A stretch of DNA of 64,000 nucleotides from Hyphomicrobiales bacterium (GCA_026990765.1 JALXCV010000151.1:1-64000); one strand, 5' to 3'; positions 37,788 through 46,744 are shown, numbered from the stretch's first letter. The notes: generated by a model not told the origin, from the letters alone. Numbers and translations: made by a program.

Positions 37788-38855
37788 TCAGCCTGACTTG
37801 TTATCATATTCCCTGACGATATCAATCATCTGTGACACATGCTCTACATCAGTTGTTTGCCTGATACCGTGACCCAGATTGAATATATGCCTGTCCTTTG
37901 GCAGATGTTGTAAAATATGTTCAATATTTATTGCAAGTCCAGGTCCACCGCAATCAAGCAGTACCGGGTCAAGATTACCCTGAACAACAGTTTTACCAAT
38001 CAGATTATCCCTGATCCAGGCAAGCGACAAATTGGATTCAACTCCAACAGCAGATACATCCACCCTGTCGACAAATTCTTCCTGACCACTACCAAGACCA
38101 CGGGCAAAACCGATAATCGGAACAGTGATACCCTTATCCCTCAAGCCGCTGATAATTCTGGAAATCGGTTTGAAACAGTATTTGCCCCTGAAAATATCTG
38201 GCAGGTCACTGGCCCAGCTGTCAAATATCTGCAAAACTTCAACACCACCTGCAACCTGCATTGCCAAATATTCAATTGAGGTTTCAACCAAAATATCAAT
38301 TAACTGGTCAAACCACGCCTCACCTGAAAAAGCCGCCTTTTTTGCCAGCGCTCTGTCAGAAGATGTTCCACCTTCAATCATATAAGTGGCAACCGTCCAT
38401 GGTGCCCCACAAAACCCGATAAAGCTTTCATGTGGTTTCAATTGTGGCTTTACCAGTTTAACCGTTTCAATGATCGGTCCAAGTATTTCAGCAATTCTGT
38501 TATCATCGAGCTTGCTTACATCATCTTTGCTTCTGACAGTTTGCAGAACCGGGCCTTCATTCTCGACAAAATCCAGTGTCGATCCCAATGCCTGGGGAAT
38601 AACCAGAATATCTGAAAACAGGATTGCTGCATCAAGATCAAATCTTCTCAGAGGTTGAATGGTAACTTCAGCAGCAAGTTCTGGCGTATAACACAATTTC
38701 AAAAAAGAACCTGCCTGTTCTCTTACCTGTTTGTATTCTTTGAGATATCTGCCAGCTTGTCGCATAAACCATAATGGCCTTCTGCTAACAGCTCTACCAT
38801 TCAGAACATTTAGTAATTCCTTTTGGGAGGAAGCTGAACTGACTGATTCAATCAT
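37788..38855 (-). CDS. hemE: Uroporphyrinogen decarboxylase
   Basis: A 355-residue enzyme converting uroporphyrinogen III to coproporphyrinogen III in haem synthesis. Hallmarks are RRPLWFMRQAGRYLKEYKQV, FDLDAAILFSDILVIPQALG (catalytic Asp), GFCGAPWTVATYMIEGGTS, ILQIFDSWA in the form VEVLQIFDSWASDL, VQGNLDPVLL and HIFNLGHGIRQTTD. hemE bordering the DUF299 gene marks the replication origin in Caulobacter and Rickettsia. Confidence 0.97.
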   Translation of the reverse strand: MIESVSSASSQKELLNVLNGRAVSRRPLWFMRQAGRYLKEYKQVREQAGSFLKLCYTPELAAEVTIQPLRRFDLDAAILFSDILVIPQALGSTLDFVENEGPVLQTVRSKDDVSKLDDNRIAEILGPIIETVKLVKPQLKPHESFIGFCGAPWTVATYMIEGGTSSDRALAKKAAFSGEAWFDQLIDILVETSIEYLAMQVAGGVEVLQIFDSWASDLPDIFRGKYCFKPISRIISGLRDKGITVPIIGFARGLGSGQEEFVDRVDVSAVGVESNLSLAWIRDNLIGKTVVQGNLDPVLLDCGGPGLAINIEHILQHLPKDRHIFNLGHGIRQTTDVEHVSQMIDIVREYDNKSG

Positions 38856-38908
38856 AAAAAGAATCCTTTTTGTTGATGTTTATGGACTGTTGATTTGCGG
38901 TAATACAT

Positions 38909-38917
38909 TTATTCACA
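38909..38917 (+). promoter_or_regulatory. DnaA box (perfect)
   Basis: TTATTCACA matches the consensus TTATNCACA exactly, inside the predicted origin and close to the hemE start. Confidence 0.7.
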
Positions 38918-39026
38918 AAATTTCAAAAGCCAAATAAGTTTTCAACTTTATCAATGAAAAACGCAATAGATAGTTGGTGAATAAAAAACAGTGATAATTC
39001 AAAGCTCTAATAAGCCGGGGTAATTT

Positions 39027-39046
39027 TTATCAACAGTTTATCCAAA
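39027..39046 (+). promoter_or_regulatory. IHF site overlapping two weak DnaA boxes
   Basis: TATCAACAGTTTA (39028-39040) is a full match to the IHF consensus WATCAA-N4-TTR. It overlaps TTATCAACA (39027-39035) and TTATCCAAA (39038-39046), each one mismatch from a DnaA box. Overlapping IHF and DnaA sites are a known control element in alphaproteobacterial origins. Confidence 0.55.
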
Positions 39047-39201
39047 CTTTATTTGTTTTCCAGCAAATCACCATATAATTTTCCACCAGCTTCTGACCGG
39101 AAACAGGACTGGATAACTCAATAATAATAAACTATGTAAATTCACCAGATCGTACTTATCCTGTGTTTTACCGGTTTTAATCACTTAAAGGCCACAGCTT
39201 T

Positions 39202-40035
39202 GTGAAAAAGAAACAACAGTTTTTCCACATGCACCTTGTGTCAGACGCCACAGGTGAAACCATCAGAACAGTTGCCCGGGCAGCTACTGCTCATTATGTA
39301 AATCATGAACCGGTTGAGCATGTTTATGCCTTGGTAAGAACTGAAAATCAGTTGAACAGTGTCATTGAAAAGATTGAAAAACAACCAGGTATTGTACTTT
39401 TCACCATTGTAGATGAAAAATTGCGAATAAATATCGAAACCAAATGTCGTGAAAACAGTATTCCATGTATTTCAATTCTGGATCCGGTAATTACATCCCT
39501 GGCAAAATATCTGAATGCTGAATCCAGTCCCAAGATTGGTCGCCAGCATGAACTGGATGCTGATTATTTTAACCGGATTGATGCGCTGAATTTCACCATG
39601 CTTCATGATGATGGCCAGCATACTTCTGACCTTGAAGATTCTGATATTATTCTGGTGGGCATCTCGAGAACATCAAAAACCCCTACCAGCATATATTTGG
39701 CAAACAGGGGAATAAAAGTGGCAAATATTCCACTTGTTCCTGAAATCCCAATACCTGAAGAGTTGAAAACTATCAAATCACCGCTTGCTATCGGCTTGAT
39801 TGCATCCACCCAGCGTATATCTCAAATAAGACGCAACCGGCTCCAGGCAATTTCAGATACAAATAACACACCCTATACGGACAGAATGTCAATTAATGCC
39901 GAGATTGCCTATATGAAAAAATTATGTGCTACCTATAACTGGCCAATAATCGATGTTACCCGCCGCTCCATAGAAGAAACCGCAGCGGCAATCATGAACC
40001 TGTACAGCCATCGAAAATCGGGAATAGGATATTGA
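39202..40035 (+). CDS. ppsR: Pyruvate, phosphate dikinase regulatory protein (DUF299)
   Basis: A 277-residue bifunctional kinase/pyrophosphorylase that switches PPDK (or PEP synthetase) by ADP-dependent phosphorylation. Characteristic segments are FFHMHLVSDATGETIRTVAR, LVGISRTSKTPTSIYLANRG (P-loop-like GISRTSKTPTS), RLQAISDTNNTPYTDRMSIN and WPIIDVTRRSIEETAAAIM. The start is GTG 39202, immediately right of the predicted origin. Maf, aroE, coaE and dnaQ follow as one tightly packed operon. Confidence 0.95.
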   Translation: MKKKQQFFHMHLVSDATGETIRTVARAATAHYVNHEPVEHVYALVRTENQLNSVIEKIEKQPGIVLFTIVDEKLRINIETKCRENSIPCISILDPVITSLAKYLNAESSPKIGRQHELDADYFNRIDALNFTMLHDDGQHTSDLEDSDIILVGISRTSKTPTSIYLANRGIKVANIPLVPEIPIPEELKTIKSPLAIGLIASTQRISQIRRNRLQAISDTNNTPYTDRMSINAEIAYMKKLCATYNWPIIDVTRRSIEETAAAIMNLYSHRKSGIGY

Positions 40036-40634
40036 TACTAACACCAGGTCTTATTCTGGCTTCTGCCAGTATCAGCAGACAGAATCTTCTCAAACAGGCA
40101 AATGTTGCCTTTAAAGCGCAAACATCTCCGGTTGATGAAGAAATTATTAAACAGACATTTTTAAAAGATGGTCAAATAGAAGATCTGGCCATGGTTCTTG
40201 CCCAGGCCAAAGCCTTGTCAGTTAGTGAAAGCCAGAAGCAATCACTGGTTATTGGAGCAGACCAGACTTTGTTATTTGATGGCAGGGTTTTTGACAAACC
40301 ATCATCAATTGAGAATGCCCGCGATCAGTTGCTGCAACTGCGTGGCAAGACTCACAGGCTGGAAACAGCTGTATGTGTTATGCGCAACAGCGAATTGCTG
40401 TTTTCTGTTTCAGAAAGCAACTGGATGACAATGCGTGATTTCTCCCCGCAATTTCTTGGGCATTATCTGGCGCTGGAAGGTGAAAATGTCAGATCATCTG
40501 TAGGTGGCTATAAAATTGAAGGGTCCGGGTTACAGATGTTTGACAAGATTGAGGGTGATTTCTTTTCCATTTTGGGATTGCCAATGCTGCCATTATTAAA
40601 ATTCCTTAGAAGCGAAGGAATAATTGAAAACTGA
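40032..40634 (+). CDS. maf: Maf-family nucleotide pyrophosphatase
   Basis: A 200-residue Maf/YhdE/YceF protein, a house-cleaning pyrophosphatase for dTTP/UTP or modified nucleotides. Diagnostic segments are LILASASISRQNLLKQANV, VIGADQTLLFDGRVFDKPSS, ARDQLLQLRGKTHRLETAVC and GGYKIEGSGLQMFDKIEGDF with FSILGLPMLPLL. The usual SPRR at the N terminus is replaced by SISR. The start TTG 40032 overlaps the ppsR stop (TTGA). The stop overlaps the aroE ATG. Confidence 0.92.
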   Translation: MILTPGLILASASISRQNLLKQANVAFKAQTSPVDEEIIKQTFLKDGQIEDLAMVLAQAKALSVSESQKQSLVIGADQTLLFDGRVFDKPSSIENARDQLLQLRGKTHRLETAVCVMRNSELLFSVSESNWMTMRDFSPQFLGHYLALEGENVRSSVGGYKIEGSGLQMFDKIEGDFFSILGLPMLPLLKFLRSEGIIEN

Positions 40635-41476
40635 TGGTTGCAAAGAAGATAAAAGCCTGTGTGATTGGTGATCCAATAAAGCATTCCCGATCCCCTGTTA
40701 TTCACAAATACTGGTTGAAAAAATACGGTATTGCCGGGGATTATGTAAAACAACATGTATTATCAGACAATCTGGCAGATTTCATCACCAGGCTGGAAGA
40801 ACATGAATATGCAGGTTGCAATGTAACAATCCCGCATAAACAGGATGTGTTTTCCCTGGTTGAAGTCAATGACCCAGTAACTCGCGCCATTGGTGCCATT
40901 AATACAATCTATATTGAAGATGGCAAAAAGTATGGCATCAACACAGATGGTACAGGTTTTCTGCTCAACTTGACTTCAACAATCAAACACTGGGAATCCA
41001 GAGGCAAAACTGCCCTGATTATAGGGGCCGGTGGAGCTGCCAGAGCCATTATCGCCTCACTGATGGCTGATGGTATTGATAAAATTATCATTGCCAACCG
41101 AACCAAACAAAACTCAAGGGCACTGGCCGCATATTTTTCCAAAACTATTGATACTATACATATCGACAATGATGAGATCAGCAAAACAAGACCAGATTTG
41201 CTGGTAAACACCACAAGTCTTGGAATGACCGGACAACCTGAACTTGATATTGATCTTTCAGTTTTACCAGCATCATGTGTAATCAGTGATATTGTCTATT
41301 CTCCACTCGAGACAAAACTTCTGCGCGAGGCTGCAGCTTCAGGTTTTGCAATTGTTAAAGGACTTGGAATGTTATTGCATCAGGCAGTACCCGGATTTGA
41401 GAAATGGTTTGGTGTCAGGCCCGAAGTTACGCAAGATTTGTACGACTATGTAGTTTCAGACCTGGAGAAAGGTTGA
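40634..41476 (+). CDS. aroE: Shikimate dehydrogenase
   Basis: A 280-residue NADP-dependent enzyme of aromatic amino-acid synthesis. Key features are IGDPIKHSRSPVIHKYWLKK (shikimate-binding Ser pair), CNVTIPHKQDVFSL (catalytic Lys), INTDGTGFLLNL (catalytic Asp), NADP motif LIIGAGGAARAIIASLMAD, IANRTKQNSRAL and GLGMLLHQAVPGFEKWFG. It overlaps maf by one base and is followed one base later by coaE. Confidence 0.96.
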   Translation: MVAKKIKACVIGDPIKHSRSPVIHKYWLKKYGIAGDYVKQHVLSDNLADFITRLEEHEYAGCNVTIPHKQDVFSLVEVNDPVTRAIGAINTIYIEDGKKYGINTDGTGFLLNLTSTIKHWESRGKTALIIGAGGAARAIIASLMADGIDKIIIANRTKQNSRALAAYFSKTIDTIHIDNDEISKTRPDLLVNTTSLGMTGQPELDIDLSVLPASCVISDIVYSPLETKLLREAAASGFAIVKGLGMLLHQAVPGFEKWFGVRPEVTQDLYDYVVSDLEKG

Positions 41477-41477
41477 A

Positions 41478-42092
41478 ATGTTGAAAGTAGGGCTGACCGG
41501 ATCAATGGCAATGGGCAAATCAACAATTGCCAATTTTTTTAAAGAGCTTGGTATTCCGGTATTTGATTCTGACAAGGCCGTACATAAACTGTATAAAAAA
41601 CAAGGTATGGCCAGCATTGAGATTGCAAGTCAATTCCCTGAAGTCATGACAGATGGAGCAGTCGATAGACAAAAATTGTCACAGCTTGTGCAAAGAGACA
41701 ATTCAGTATTGCAAAAACTGGAACAGATTGTTCACCCCATGGTGCAAGAGCTTGAAAAACAGGCGATAAAGGATGCCGCTGAAAAGCAGCAACCTTATAT
41801 AATAATCGACATACCACTTTTATTTGAAACAGGAAGAATGCCGGATTTTGATAAAATCATTGTGGTTTCAACATCTACAGCAATTCAGGAAAAAAGAATT
41901 CTGACTCGCCCTAGTATGACCAGACAGAAAATGCAGCTAATTCTCGAACGACAAATTCCTGACAGTGAAAAACGACAACAAGCTGATTTTATTATTGATA
42001 CCAGTCATACTCTCGATCATACATTTCAGCAGGTGAAACAGATTGCCAGCCAGTTAAATGTTCTTGCCAAGATTGAGGAAAGAAATGCGTGA
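41478..42092 (+). CDS. coaE: Dephospho-CoA kinase
   Basis: A 204-residue kinase for the last step of coenzyme A synthesis. It has P-loop GLTGSMAMGKSTIANFFKEL, FDSDKAVHKLYKKQG, IIIDIPLLFETGRMPDFDKI and VVSTSTAIQEKRILTRPSMT (lid region). The 3' end overlaps dnaQ by eight bases. Confidence 0.95.
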   Translation: MLKVGLTGSMAMGKSTIANFFKELGIPVFDSDKAVHKLYKKQGMASIEIASQFPEVMTDGAVDRQKLSQLVQRDNSVLQKLEQIVHPMVQELEKQAIKDAAEKQQPYIIIDIPLLFETGRMPDFDKIIVVSTSTAIQEKRILTRPSMTRQKMQLILERQIPDSEKRQQADFIIDTSHTLDHTFQQVKQIASQLNVLAKIEERNA

Positions 42093-42783
42093 GATTGTTC
42101 TTGATACTGAAACCACCGGCCTTGATCCAGCTACCGGTGATCGTATTGTTGAGATTGGTGCTCTTGAACTTATCAATCATATGCCCACCGGTAAGCAGTT
42201 TCACAAATACATTAATCCGCAAAGAGACATGCCGGAAGGCGCATTTGCTGTTCACGGATTATCGGAGGAATTTTTAAGTGACAAGCCCCTGTTTGCTGAA
42301 ATTGCTCAAGAGTTTGAAGATTTTATCGGTTCAGATATCCTGATAATTCACAATGCACCTTTTGATCTGAAGTTCCTCAATTCCGAGCTGGCCAGAATTA
42401 ATCGCCCTGTTCTGCTGACAGAAAGGGTAATCGATACTCTTGTCATGGCCAGAAAAAAACATCCTGCCGCGCAGAACAGCCTTGATGCCTTGTGCAAGCG
42501 GTATGGAGTCGATAACTCAATGCGTGATATGCACGGAGCCTTGCTTGATTCTGAATTGCTGGCAGGTGTTTATCTGGAGCTGATTGGCGGAAGGCAGGTA
42601 TCACTTTCCTTGTCAAAAAGGCAGGTATCAAAGCCTGAAAAGCTGAAAATAAATCAGCAACCAGTCAGTGCCAGACCAAACAAGCTGAAATCCAGGCTAT
42701 CGAAAGAAGAGATTTTGGCTCATCAAAAACTTCTTGAATCTCTGTCTGCAAATAATTTTTGGTCAACCTATTCTGAAAACTAA
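42085..42783 (+). CDS. dnaQ: DNA polymerase III epsilon subunit (proofreading exonuclease)
   Basis: A 232-residue DnaQ exonuclease. Exo I is VLDTETTGLDPATGDRIVEI, Exo II is LIIHNAPFDLKFLNSELARI, and Exo III has the catalytic His in MRDMHGALLDSELLAGVYL. A basic, Pro/Lys-rich linker near the C terminus (RPNKLKSRLSK) leads to the part that binds the alpha subunit. ATG 42085 has GAGGAAAG three to ten bases upstream and fits the family N terminus. It is the last gene of the ppsR operon and ends at a hairpin terminator. Confidence 0.95.
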   Translation: MREIVLDTETTGLDPATGDRIVEIGALELINHMPTGKQFHKYINPQRDMPEGAFAVHGLSEEFLSDKPLFAEIAQEFEDFIGSDILIIHNAPFDLKFLNSELARINRPVLLTERVIDTLVMARKKHPAAQNSLDALCKRYGVDNSMRDMHGALLDSELLAGVYLELIGGRQVSLSLSKRQVSKPEKLKINQQPVSARPNKLKSRLSKEEILAHQKLLESLSANNFWSTYSEN

Positions 42784-42784
42784 A

Positions 42785-42818
42785 AAGGGTTTTCTGCAAT
42801 AAGTAACAGAAAACCCTT
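42785..42818. terminator. Bidirectional-type terminator between dnaQ and secB
   Basis: AAGGGTTTTCTG (42785-42796) and CAGAAAACCCTT (42807-42818) form a perfect 12-bp stem with a 10-base loop. A run of A before the stem (42782-42786) gives a T-run on the minus strand, so it terminates secB; it sits right after the dnaQ stop and may serve both genes. Confidence 0.85.
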
Positions 42819-42845
42819 CATTACTGTTTTTGCAAGCTTTAAGCT

Positions 42846-43379
42846 TTATGCTTCAGCATTCTGGCTTTCCTGCAGTCTTTGCTGGTACATGCCAGCAAAG
42901 TCAATCGGATCTAGCATCAGGGGAGGAAAGCCACCATTGCGTGTTGCATCAGCAAGGATCTGTCTGGCAAAGGGGAAAATCATCCTCGGGCATTCAACCA
43001 GAATTATTGGCTGCAAGGCGTCTTGAGGGATGTTTTCCAGACGGAAAATCCCGGCATATAACAGTTCAGCAGCAAAAACCGATTCACCTTTGTGTTTTGC
43101 TTCTGCTTCAATATGCAATTCAACTTCGAAATCATTGGGAGCCAGATTTTTGGCATTGACATTCACGGCGATGTTAATTTCAGGCTGTCCATCCTGTATG
43201 GCCAGTGTTTGCGGCGCATTTGGATTTTCAAAGGACAAATCCTTGAGATACTGCCCAAGAACATTCATAGACGGGTTGCCATCGCCTTCAGCTTCGCCTT
43301 GAGCTTCTTCTGGTGTACCATTGGGTTTTGGTGCTTTTTTGGCAGGTGTTTTCACTGCCTTTTTGGTTGCTTTTGCCAT
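42846..43379 (-). CDS. secB: Protein-export chaperone SecB
   Basis: A 177-residue SecB chaperone that holds preproteins for SecA. The core has LGQYLKDLSFENPNAPQTL, INIAVNVNAKNLAPNDFEVE, VFAAELLYAGIFRLENIPQD and ECPRMIFPFARQILADATRN with GGFPPLMLDPIDFAGMYQQR. The N terminus has a Lys/Pro-rich extension (KATKKAVKTPAKKAPKPNG), which is common in Rhizobiales. It is transcribed away from fxsA. Confidence 0.96.
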   Translation of the reverse strand: MAKATKKAVKTPAKKAPKPNGTPEEAQGEAEGDGNPSMNVLGQYLKDLSFENPNAPQTLAIQDGQPEINIAVNVNAKNLAPNDFEVELHIEAEAKHKGESVFAAELLYAGIFRLENIPQDALQPIILVECPRMIFPFARQILADATRNGGFPPLMLDPIDFAGMYQQRLQESQNAEA

Positions 43380-43487
43380 TTAAAAGAGTTTCCGCATATA
43401 TGAATTAAAACAGTAACCGGCCAGAATCTTGTAATTTTGAAAGCCAATTATCCGATTGGCTAACATGTACGGTGATTATCTGCAAGA

Positions 43488-44018
43488 CTATCTGTCTTTT
43501 GTTTGGTCTGAATTCCATGGTGAATTATCGTTTTCAGGGCCGATATCCTCCTTTATCTCAATGGCCTCAATATCAATTATTGTATTATCTCCGCTTTTGG
43601 GTGATCTCGTGGAATGAAATGTTGCATCATGATATTGTCGTGTATGAACATTTAGCTCGGCATTATTGCGAAACCAGTTGATTATCCAGCCGCCGATAAT
43701 GCGTCGGGCAGGCGGGATTAAAAATAAAAACCCAAGACTATCAGTCAAAAAACCGGGTGTAACCAGTAACAGTCCGGCAACAACAATAAATGCACCATCC
43801 ATTACCTGTTTTATCGGCAGCTTTTGCCGGTCCATCTGTCGGCGTGCTTCATTTATGACAGCAAAGCCCTGTTGGCGCACCAGAACGGCACCAATTATAG
43901 CTGTCAGCACAATACCCATAAGGGTAAAACCGATACCAAAAATAGAACCGGCCTGGATAAACACGGCAATTTCCAGAACCGGGATAATAACAAAAATGGC
44001 AAAAATTATTAGCGGCAA
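43488..44018 (-). CDS. fxsA: FxsA-family membrane protein
   Basis: A 176-residue membrane protein of the FxsA family, with LPLIIFAIFVIIPVLEIAVF, VLTAIIGAVLVRQQGFAVIN, GAFIVVAGLLLVTPGFLTDS and LLIPPARRIIG-type motif FLIPPARRIIGGW. E. coli FxsA affects exclusion of phage T7 by F; the cellular role is otherwise unclear. The frame is open for 114 codons upstream, but TTG 44018 has a strong AAAGGAG eight to nine bases upstream and begins exactly at the first membrane helix. It is divergent from tim44. Confidence 0.9.
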   Translation of the reverse strand: MPLIIFAIFVIIPVLEIAVFIQAGSIFGIGFTLMGIVLTAIIGAVLVRQQGFAVINEARRQMDRQKLPIKQVMDGAFIVVAGLLLVTPGFLTDSLGFLFLIPPARRIIGGWIINWFRNNAELNVHTRQYHDATFHSTRSPKSGDNTIIDIEAIEIKEDIGPENDNSPWNSDQTKDR

Positions 44019-44210
44019 CGAGAATTCTCCTTTAGCAATCAACCGGGCTGATGATTGGCTTTTACTTAAAAATATGCTTTTTCTTGAAACACTGTCTGGT
44101 GTTTTGTACTTGCTATCATATATGTAGTTACAGACAACTTTAAACGGCACTCCTTTATGAATATGCTTTTGTTGAGGAAAAACACCGGATAAATATAGGT
44201 ATCCAGCTAG

Positions 44211-44927
44211 ATGAATAGTGTATTTGGTGATCCAGTCACAATTATTTTTATGATTGCTGCTGTGATAATATTTTTTAAACTGCGCAGTGTTCTGGGAACC
44301 AGAACTGGGCATGAACGTGAAATAGACCCGTTTTCTCCCCCTGAACGACGCAAACAGCAACCGGTCAACAATACCGGGGATGATAATATTATTACATTGC
44401 CATCAAAAACAGGTCGCGAAAGAGAGCTTGAAGAACAGGTTCCTGTCTGGAAGGGTGTTGCAGAGCCAGATAGTTCGCTTGCTGCAGGCCTTGAACTTGT
44501 CTCACAGGCTGACAAGTCCTTTAGTGTCGAATCATTTCTTGCCGGTGCGAAAACAGCCTATGAAATGATAGTCACCAGTTTTGCCAAAGGTGACAAGAAA
44601 ACCTTGAAATCGCTATTGTCAAAAGATGTGTATACCGGGTTTTCCAGTGTCATAGACCAGCGAAATTCCAGCAGGCAGGTCATGGATACCCAGTTCATTG
44701 GCATTGACAAGGCAGAAATCGTTGCGGCCAGCATGGAAGGCAGAAATGCCAATATAACTGTCAATTTTGTCAGTGAAATGATTTCTGTGCTTAAAGACTC
44801 CTCCGGCGATATAATTGACGGTGATCCAGAAGAAATAAAAACAGTTACTGATATCTGGACATTCCAGCACGATACTCAATCACGCGATCCAAACTGGGTC
44901 CTTGTGGCAACACAAGGTTCTGGCTGA
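44211..44927 (+). CDS. Tim44-like domain protein
   Basis: A 238-residue protein with one N-terminal membrane helix (about 7-24), a charged linker, then a C-terminal Tim44-like domain (about 90-238): FSVESFLAGAKTAYEMIVTS, FAKGDKKTLKSLLSKDVYTG, VTDIWTFQHDTQSRDPNWVL. Mitochondrial Tim44 anchors the import motor. Alphaproteobacterial TimA is an inner-membrane protein of uncertain role. The position between fxsA and mltA is the usual Rhizobiales order. The mltA gene follows after 20 bases. Confidence 0.9.
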   Translation: MNSVFGDPVTIIFMIAAVIIFFKLRSVLGTRTGHEREIDPFSPPERRKQQPVNNTGDDNIITLPSKTGRERELEEQVPVWKGVAEPDSSLAAGLELVSQADKSFSVESFLAGAKTAYEMIVTSFAKGDKKTLKSLLSKDVYTGFSSVIDQRNSSRQVMDTQFIGIDKAEIVAASMEGRNANITVNFVSEMISVLKDSSGDIIDGDPEEIKTVTDIWTFQHDTQSRDPNWVLVATQGSG

Positions 44928-44947
44928 TTGCCGGTTGAAGGTAAATT

Positions 44948-46138
44948 ATGAGGGTGCCCAGGCATATAACCGGAACTTCTATCTGGTTGATATTGTGGGG
45001 CTTAATTGGGGTTTCGATGCCATCCTGTTCCAGCGCACAAGATATTCTTTCTGCCGTTTCATTTGACAGCTTGCATCAATGGCATTCAGCCCGGCTGGAT
45101 GGAACCCTGAAAGCATTCAAAAAATCATGCCGACAGATAATTGCAGCTTCTGAAAACCCTTCCAGAAAACCCCTATATGGCGGAGAACTTTCAGACTGGA
45201 AACCGGTATGTGGTCTGGCCTTGAATCTTCCCGATAATACATCAGACAAGCATATTCGCCAGTTTTTTGAAACACATTTCAAGGCCTTTGAAGTCCATGA
45301 TCCTGATTTGCCAAAAGGCCTGATTACCGGATATTATGAACCTGAAGTAACCGGCAGTCTGAAAAAATCTGAAAAACTCCATGTGCCGGTTTATTCACGC
45401 CCGGCTGATCTGATCGCCTTTGATTCTGCCCAGAGTAAAATCGCCGGGGTTAAATATGGGCGGCTTCAAAACTCAAGACCTGTACCATATTACACCCGTC
45501 GCCAGATTGAAGAAGGGGCTATCAGCAATCAGGGTCTTGAGCTGTTATATCTGTCTTCATATGCTGATGCGTTCTTTATGGCTGTGCAGGGGTCAGGCCG
45601 GGTAAGGCTGGAAGATGGTTCAGCCATCCGCCTGGCTTATGCTGGCAAGACCGGGCGAAAATATACCGCAATTGGCGCCGTGCTGGTAGCAGATGGCCAG
45701 ATTGAAAGAAAAGACTTGTCGATGCAGACAATTCGCAAATGGATGCAGGAACATCCTGACAAGGCACGACAGTTGATGTGGAATAACAAGTCCTTTGTTT
45801 TTTTTAGAAAACTGGAGAATTCTCGGTCTTCATCCGGTCCTGTTGGCGCCCAATATGTTCCTTTAACAGCCAGAACCAGTCTGGCGGTTGACAGGCGATA
45901 CTGGGCATTTGGCACACCTGTCTGGCTGGAAACCAGCATCAGAACAACAAAACAGGCTGAACGTTTTGATAATCTGATGATAGCGCAGGATACCGGCTCA
46001 GCCATCAGGGGATATAATCGCGGCGATATTTTTTTTGGATCGGGAAAAGAAGCAGCGATTCTGGCCGGTCACATGAGTTCCCCGGCTCGTATGGTAGTGT
46101 TCTTGCCAGATACTCTGGCTGAGAGGATAGCCAGATAA
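44948..46138 (+). CDS. mltA: Membrane-bound lytic murein transglycosylase A
   Basis: A 396-residue exported peptidoglycan lytic enzyme. The N terminus has a hydrophobic signal (about 9-27) with a Cys in MPSCSSAQ, which may be a lipobox-like site. The MltA domain begins at about 110 (GLITGYYEPEVTGSLKKSEK, VPVYSRPADLIAF). The C-terminal 3D domain holds the catalytic Asp: DTGSAIRGYNRGDIFFGSGK. The family includes YVPLTARTSLAVDRRYWAFG here. A Smr gene follows after four bases. Confidence 0.94.
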   Translation: MRVPRHITGTSIWLILWGLIGVSMPSCSSAQDILSAVSFDSLHQWHSARLDGTLKAFKKSCRQIIAASENPSRKPLYGGELSDWKPVCGLALNLPDNTSDKHIRQFFETHFKAFEVHDPDLPKGLITGYYEPEVTGSLKKSEKLHVPVYSRPADLIAFDSAQSKIAGVKYGRLQNSRPVPYYTRRQIEEGAISNQGLELLYLSSYADAFFMAVQGSGRVRLEDGSAIRLAYAGKTGRKYTAIGAVLVADGQIERKDLSMQTIRKWMQEHPDKARQLMWNNKSFVFFRKLENSRSSSGPVGAQYVPLTARTSLAVDRRYWAFGTPVWLETSIRTTKQAERFDNLMIAQDTGSAIRGYNRGDIFFGSGKEAAILAGHMSSPARMVVFLPDTLAERIAR

Positions 46139-46142
46139 GCCG

Positions 46143-46742
46143 ATGACCAAACACAAGAAAAATATAGTCCCTGATTTTGAATTATGGAACCGGGTTGCTG
46201 CTACAGTTGATCCCATGCACCAGGATTTGAACCTGCAATTGCAAAAGCTGGAGAGCCATCCTCCAAAACCAGCGGCAAAACAATCTGCAAAGCCCAAAAC
46301 TGGCAGGCAGTCCAATAAAATCCCGTCAAGAGCTACCACGCCATCGGTCATGATATCCACCGGGCTTGACCGGCGCACGGAGCAAAGGCTGACACGCGGC
46401 AAAATTGCCGTTGATTGCCGTATTGATCTGCATGGTGACAATCTTGAAACTGCACGCCACCGCCTGCATAAATTCCTGCTCAATGCCTATCAGCAGGGCA
46501 ACCGTACTGCCTTGGTAATAACCGGCAAGGGAACCTCTGGCTATACCCGCCATACGCTGCATTCACGCGAATATCATGCAACTCCCGACTGGACCGGAAG
46601 ATTGCGCCAGATGGTTCCTAACTGGCTGTGTGAATATGATTTTAATCCGCTGGTTTCCGGTTTCCAGCCCGCCCATCCCAAACATGGCGGGGGTGGTGCA
46701 TTTTATGTGCGTATCCGCAATGTCCGAAAAAGGAGGCGCTGA
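46143..46742 (+). CDS. Smr-domain protein
   Basis: A 199-residue protein with a disordered basic N-terminal half and a C-terminal Smr (small MutS-related) domain: DCRIDLHGDNLETARHRLHK, FLLNAYQQGNRTALVITGKG, TSGYTRHTLHSREYHATPDW. The DLHG and TGKG motifs are the Smr nuclease/nucleic-acid-binding hallmarks. Smr domains nick or bind nucleic acids, often linked to ribosome rescue or repair. It is tightly packed between mltA and the HTH gene. Confidence 0.92.
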   Translation: MTKHKKNIVPDFELWNRVAATVDPMHQDLNLQLQKLESHPPKPAAKQSAKPKTGRQSNKIPSRATTPSVMISTGLDRRTEQRLTRGKIAVDCRIDLHGDNLETARHRLHKFLLNAYQQGNRTALVITGKGTSGYTRHTLHSREYHATPDWTGRLRQMVPNWLCEYDFNPLVSGFQPAHPKHGGGGAFYVRIRNVRKRRR

Positions 46743-46744
46743 TA

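Larger units (their letters stand above)
38856..39201. other. Probable chromosomal replication origin (oriC)
   Basis: A 346-base, strongly AT-rich gap between the divergent hemE and ppsR (DUF299) genes, with no ORF. In Caulobacter and Rickettsia the origin lies in this same hemE-DUF299 interval. Visible elements are a perfect DnaA box TTATTCACA (38909-38917), one-mismatch boxes TTATTCACC on the minus strand (38976-38984), TTATCAACA (39027-39035) and TTATCCAAA (39038-39046), an IHF consensus (39028-39040), and an AT-rich stretch at about 39119-39140 that could unwind. Gene orientation on both sides mostly points away from here, and parS sites are 6-8 kb away. Confidence 0.8.
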
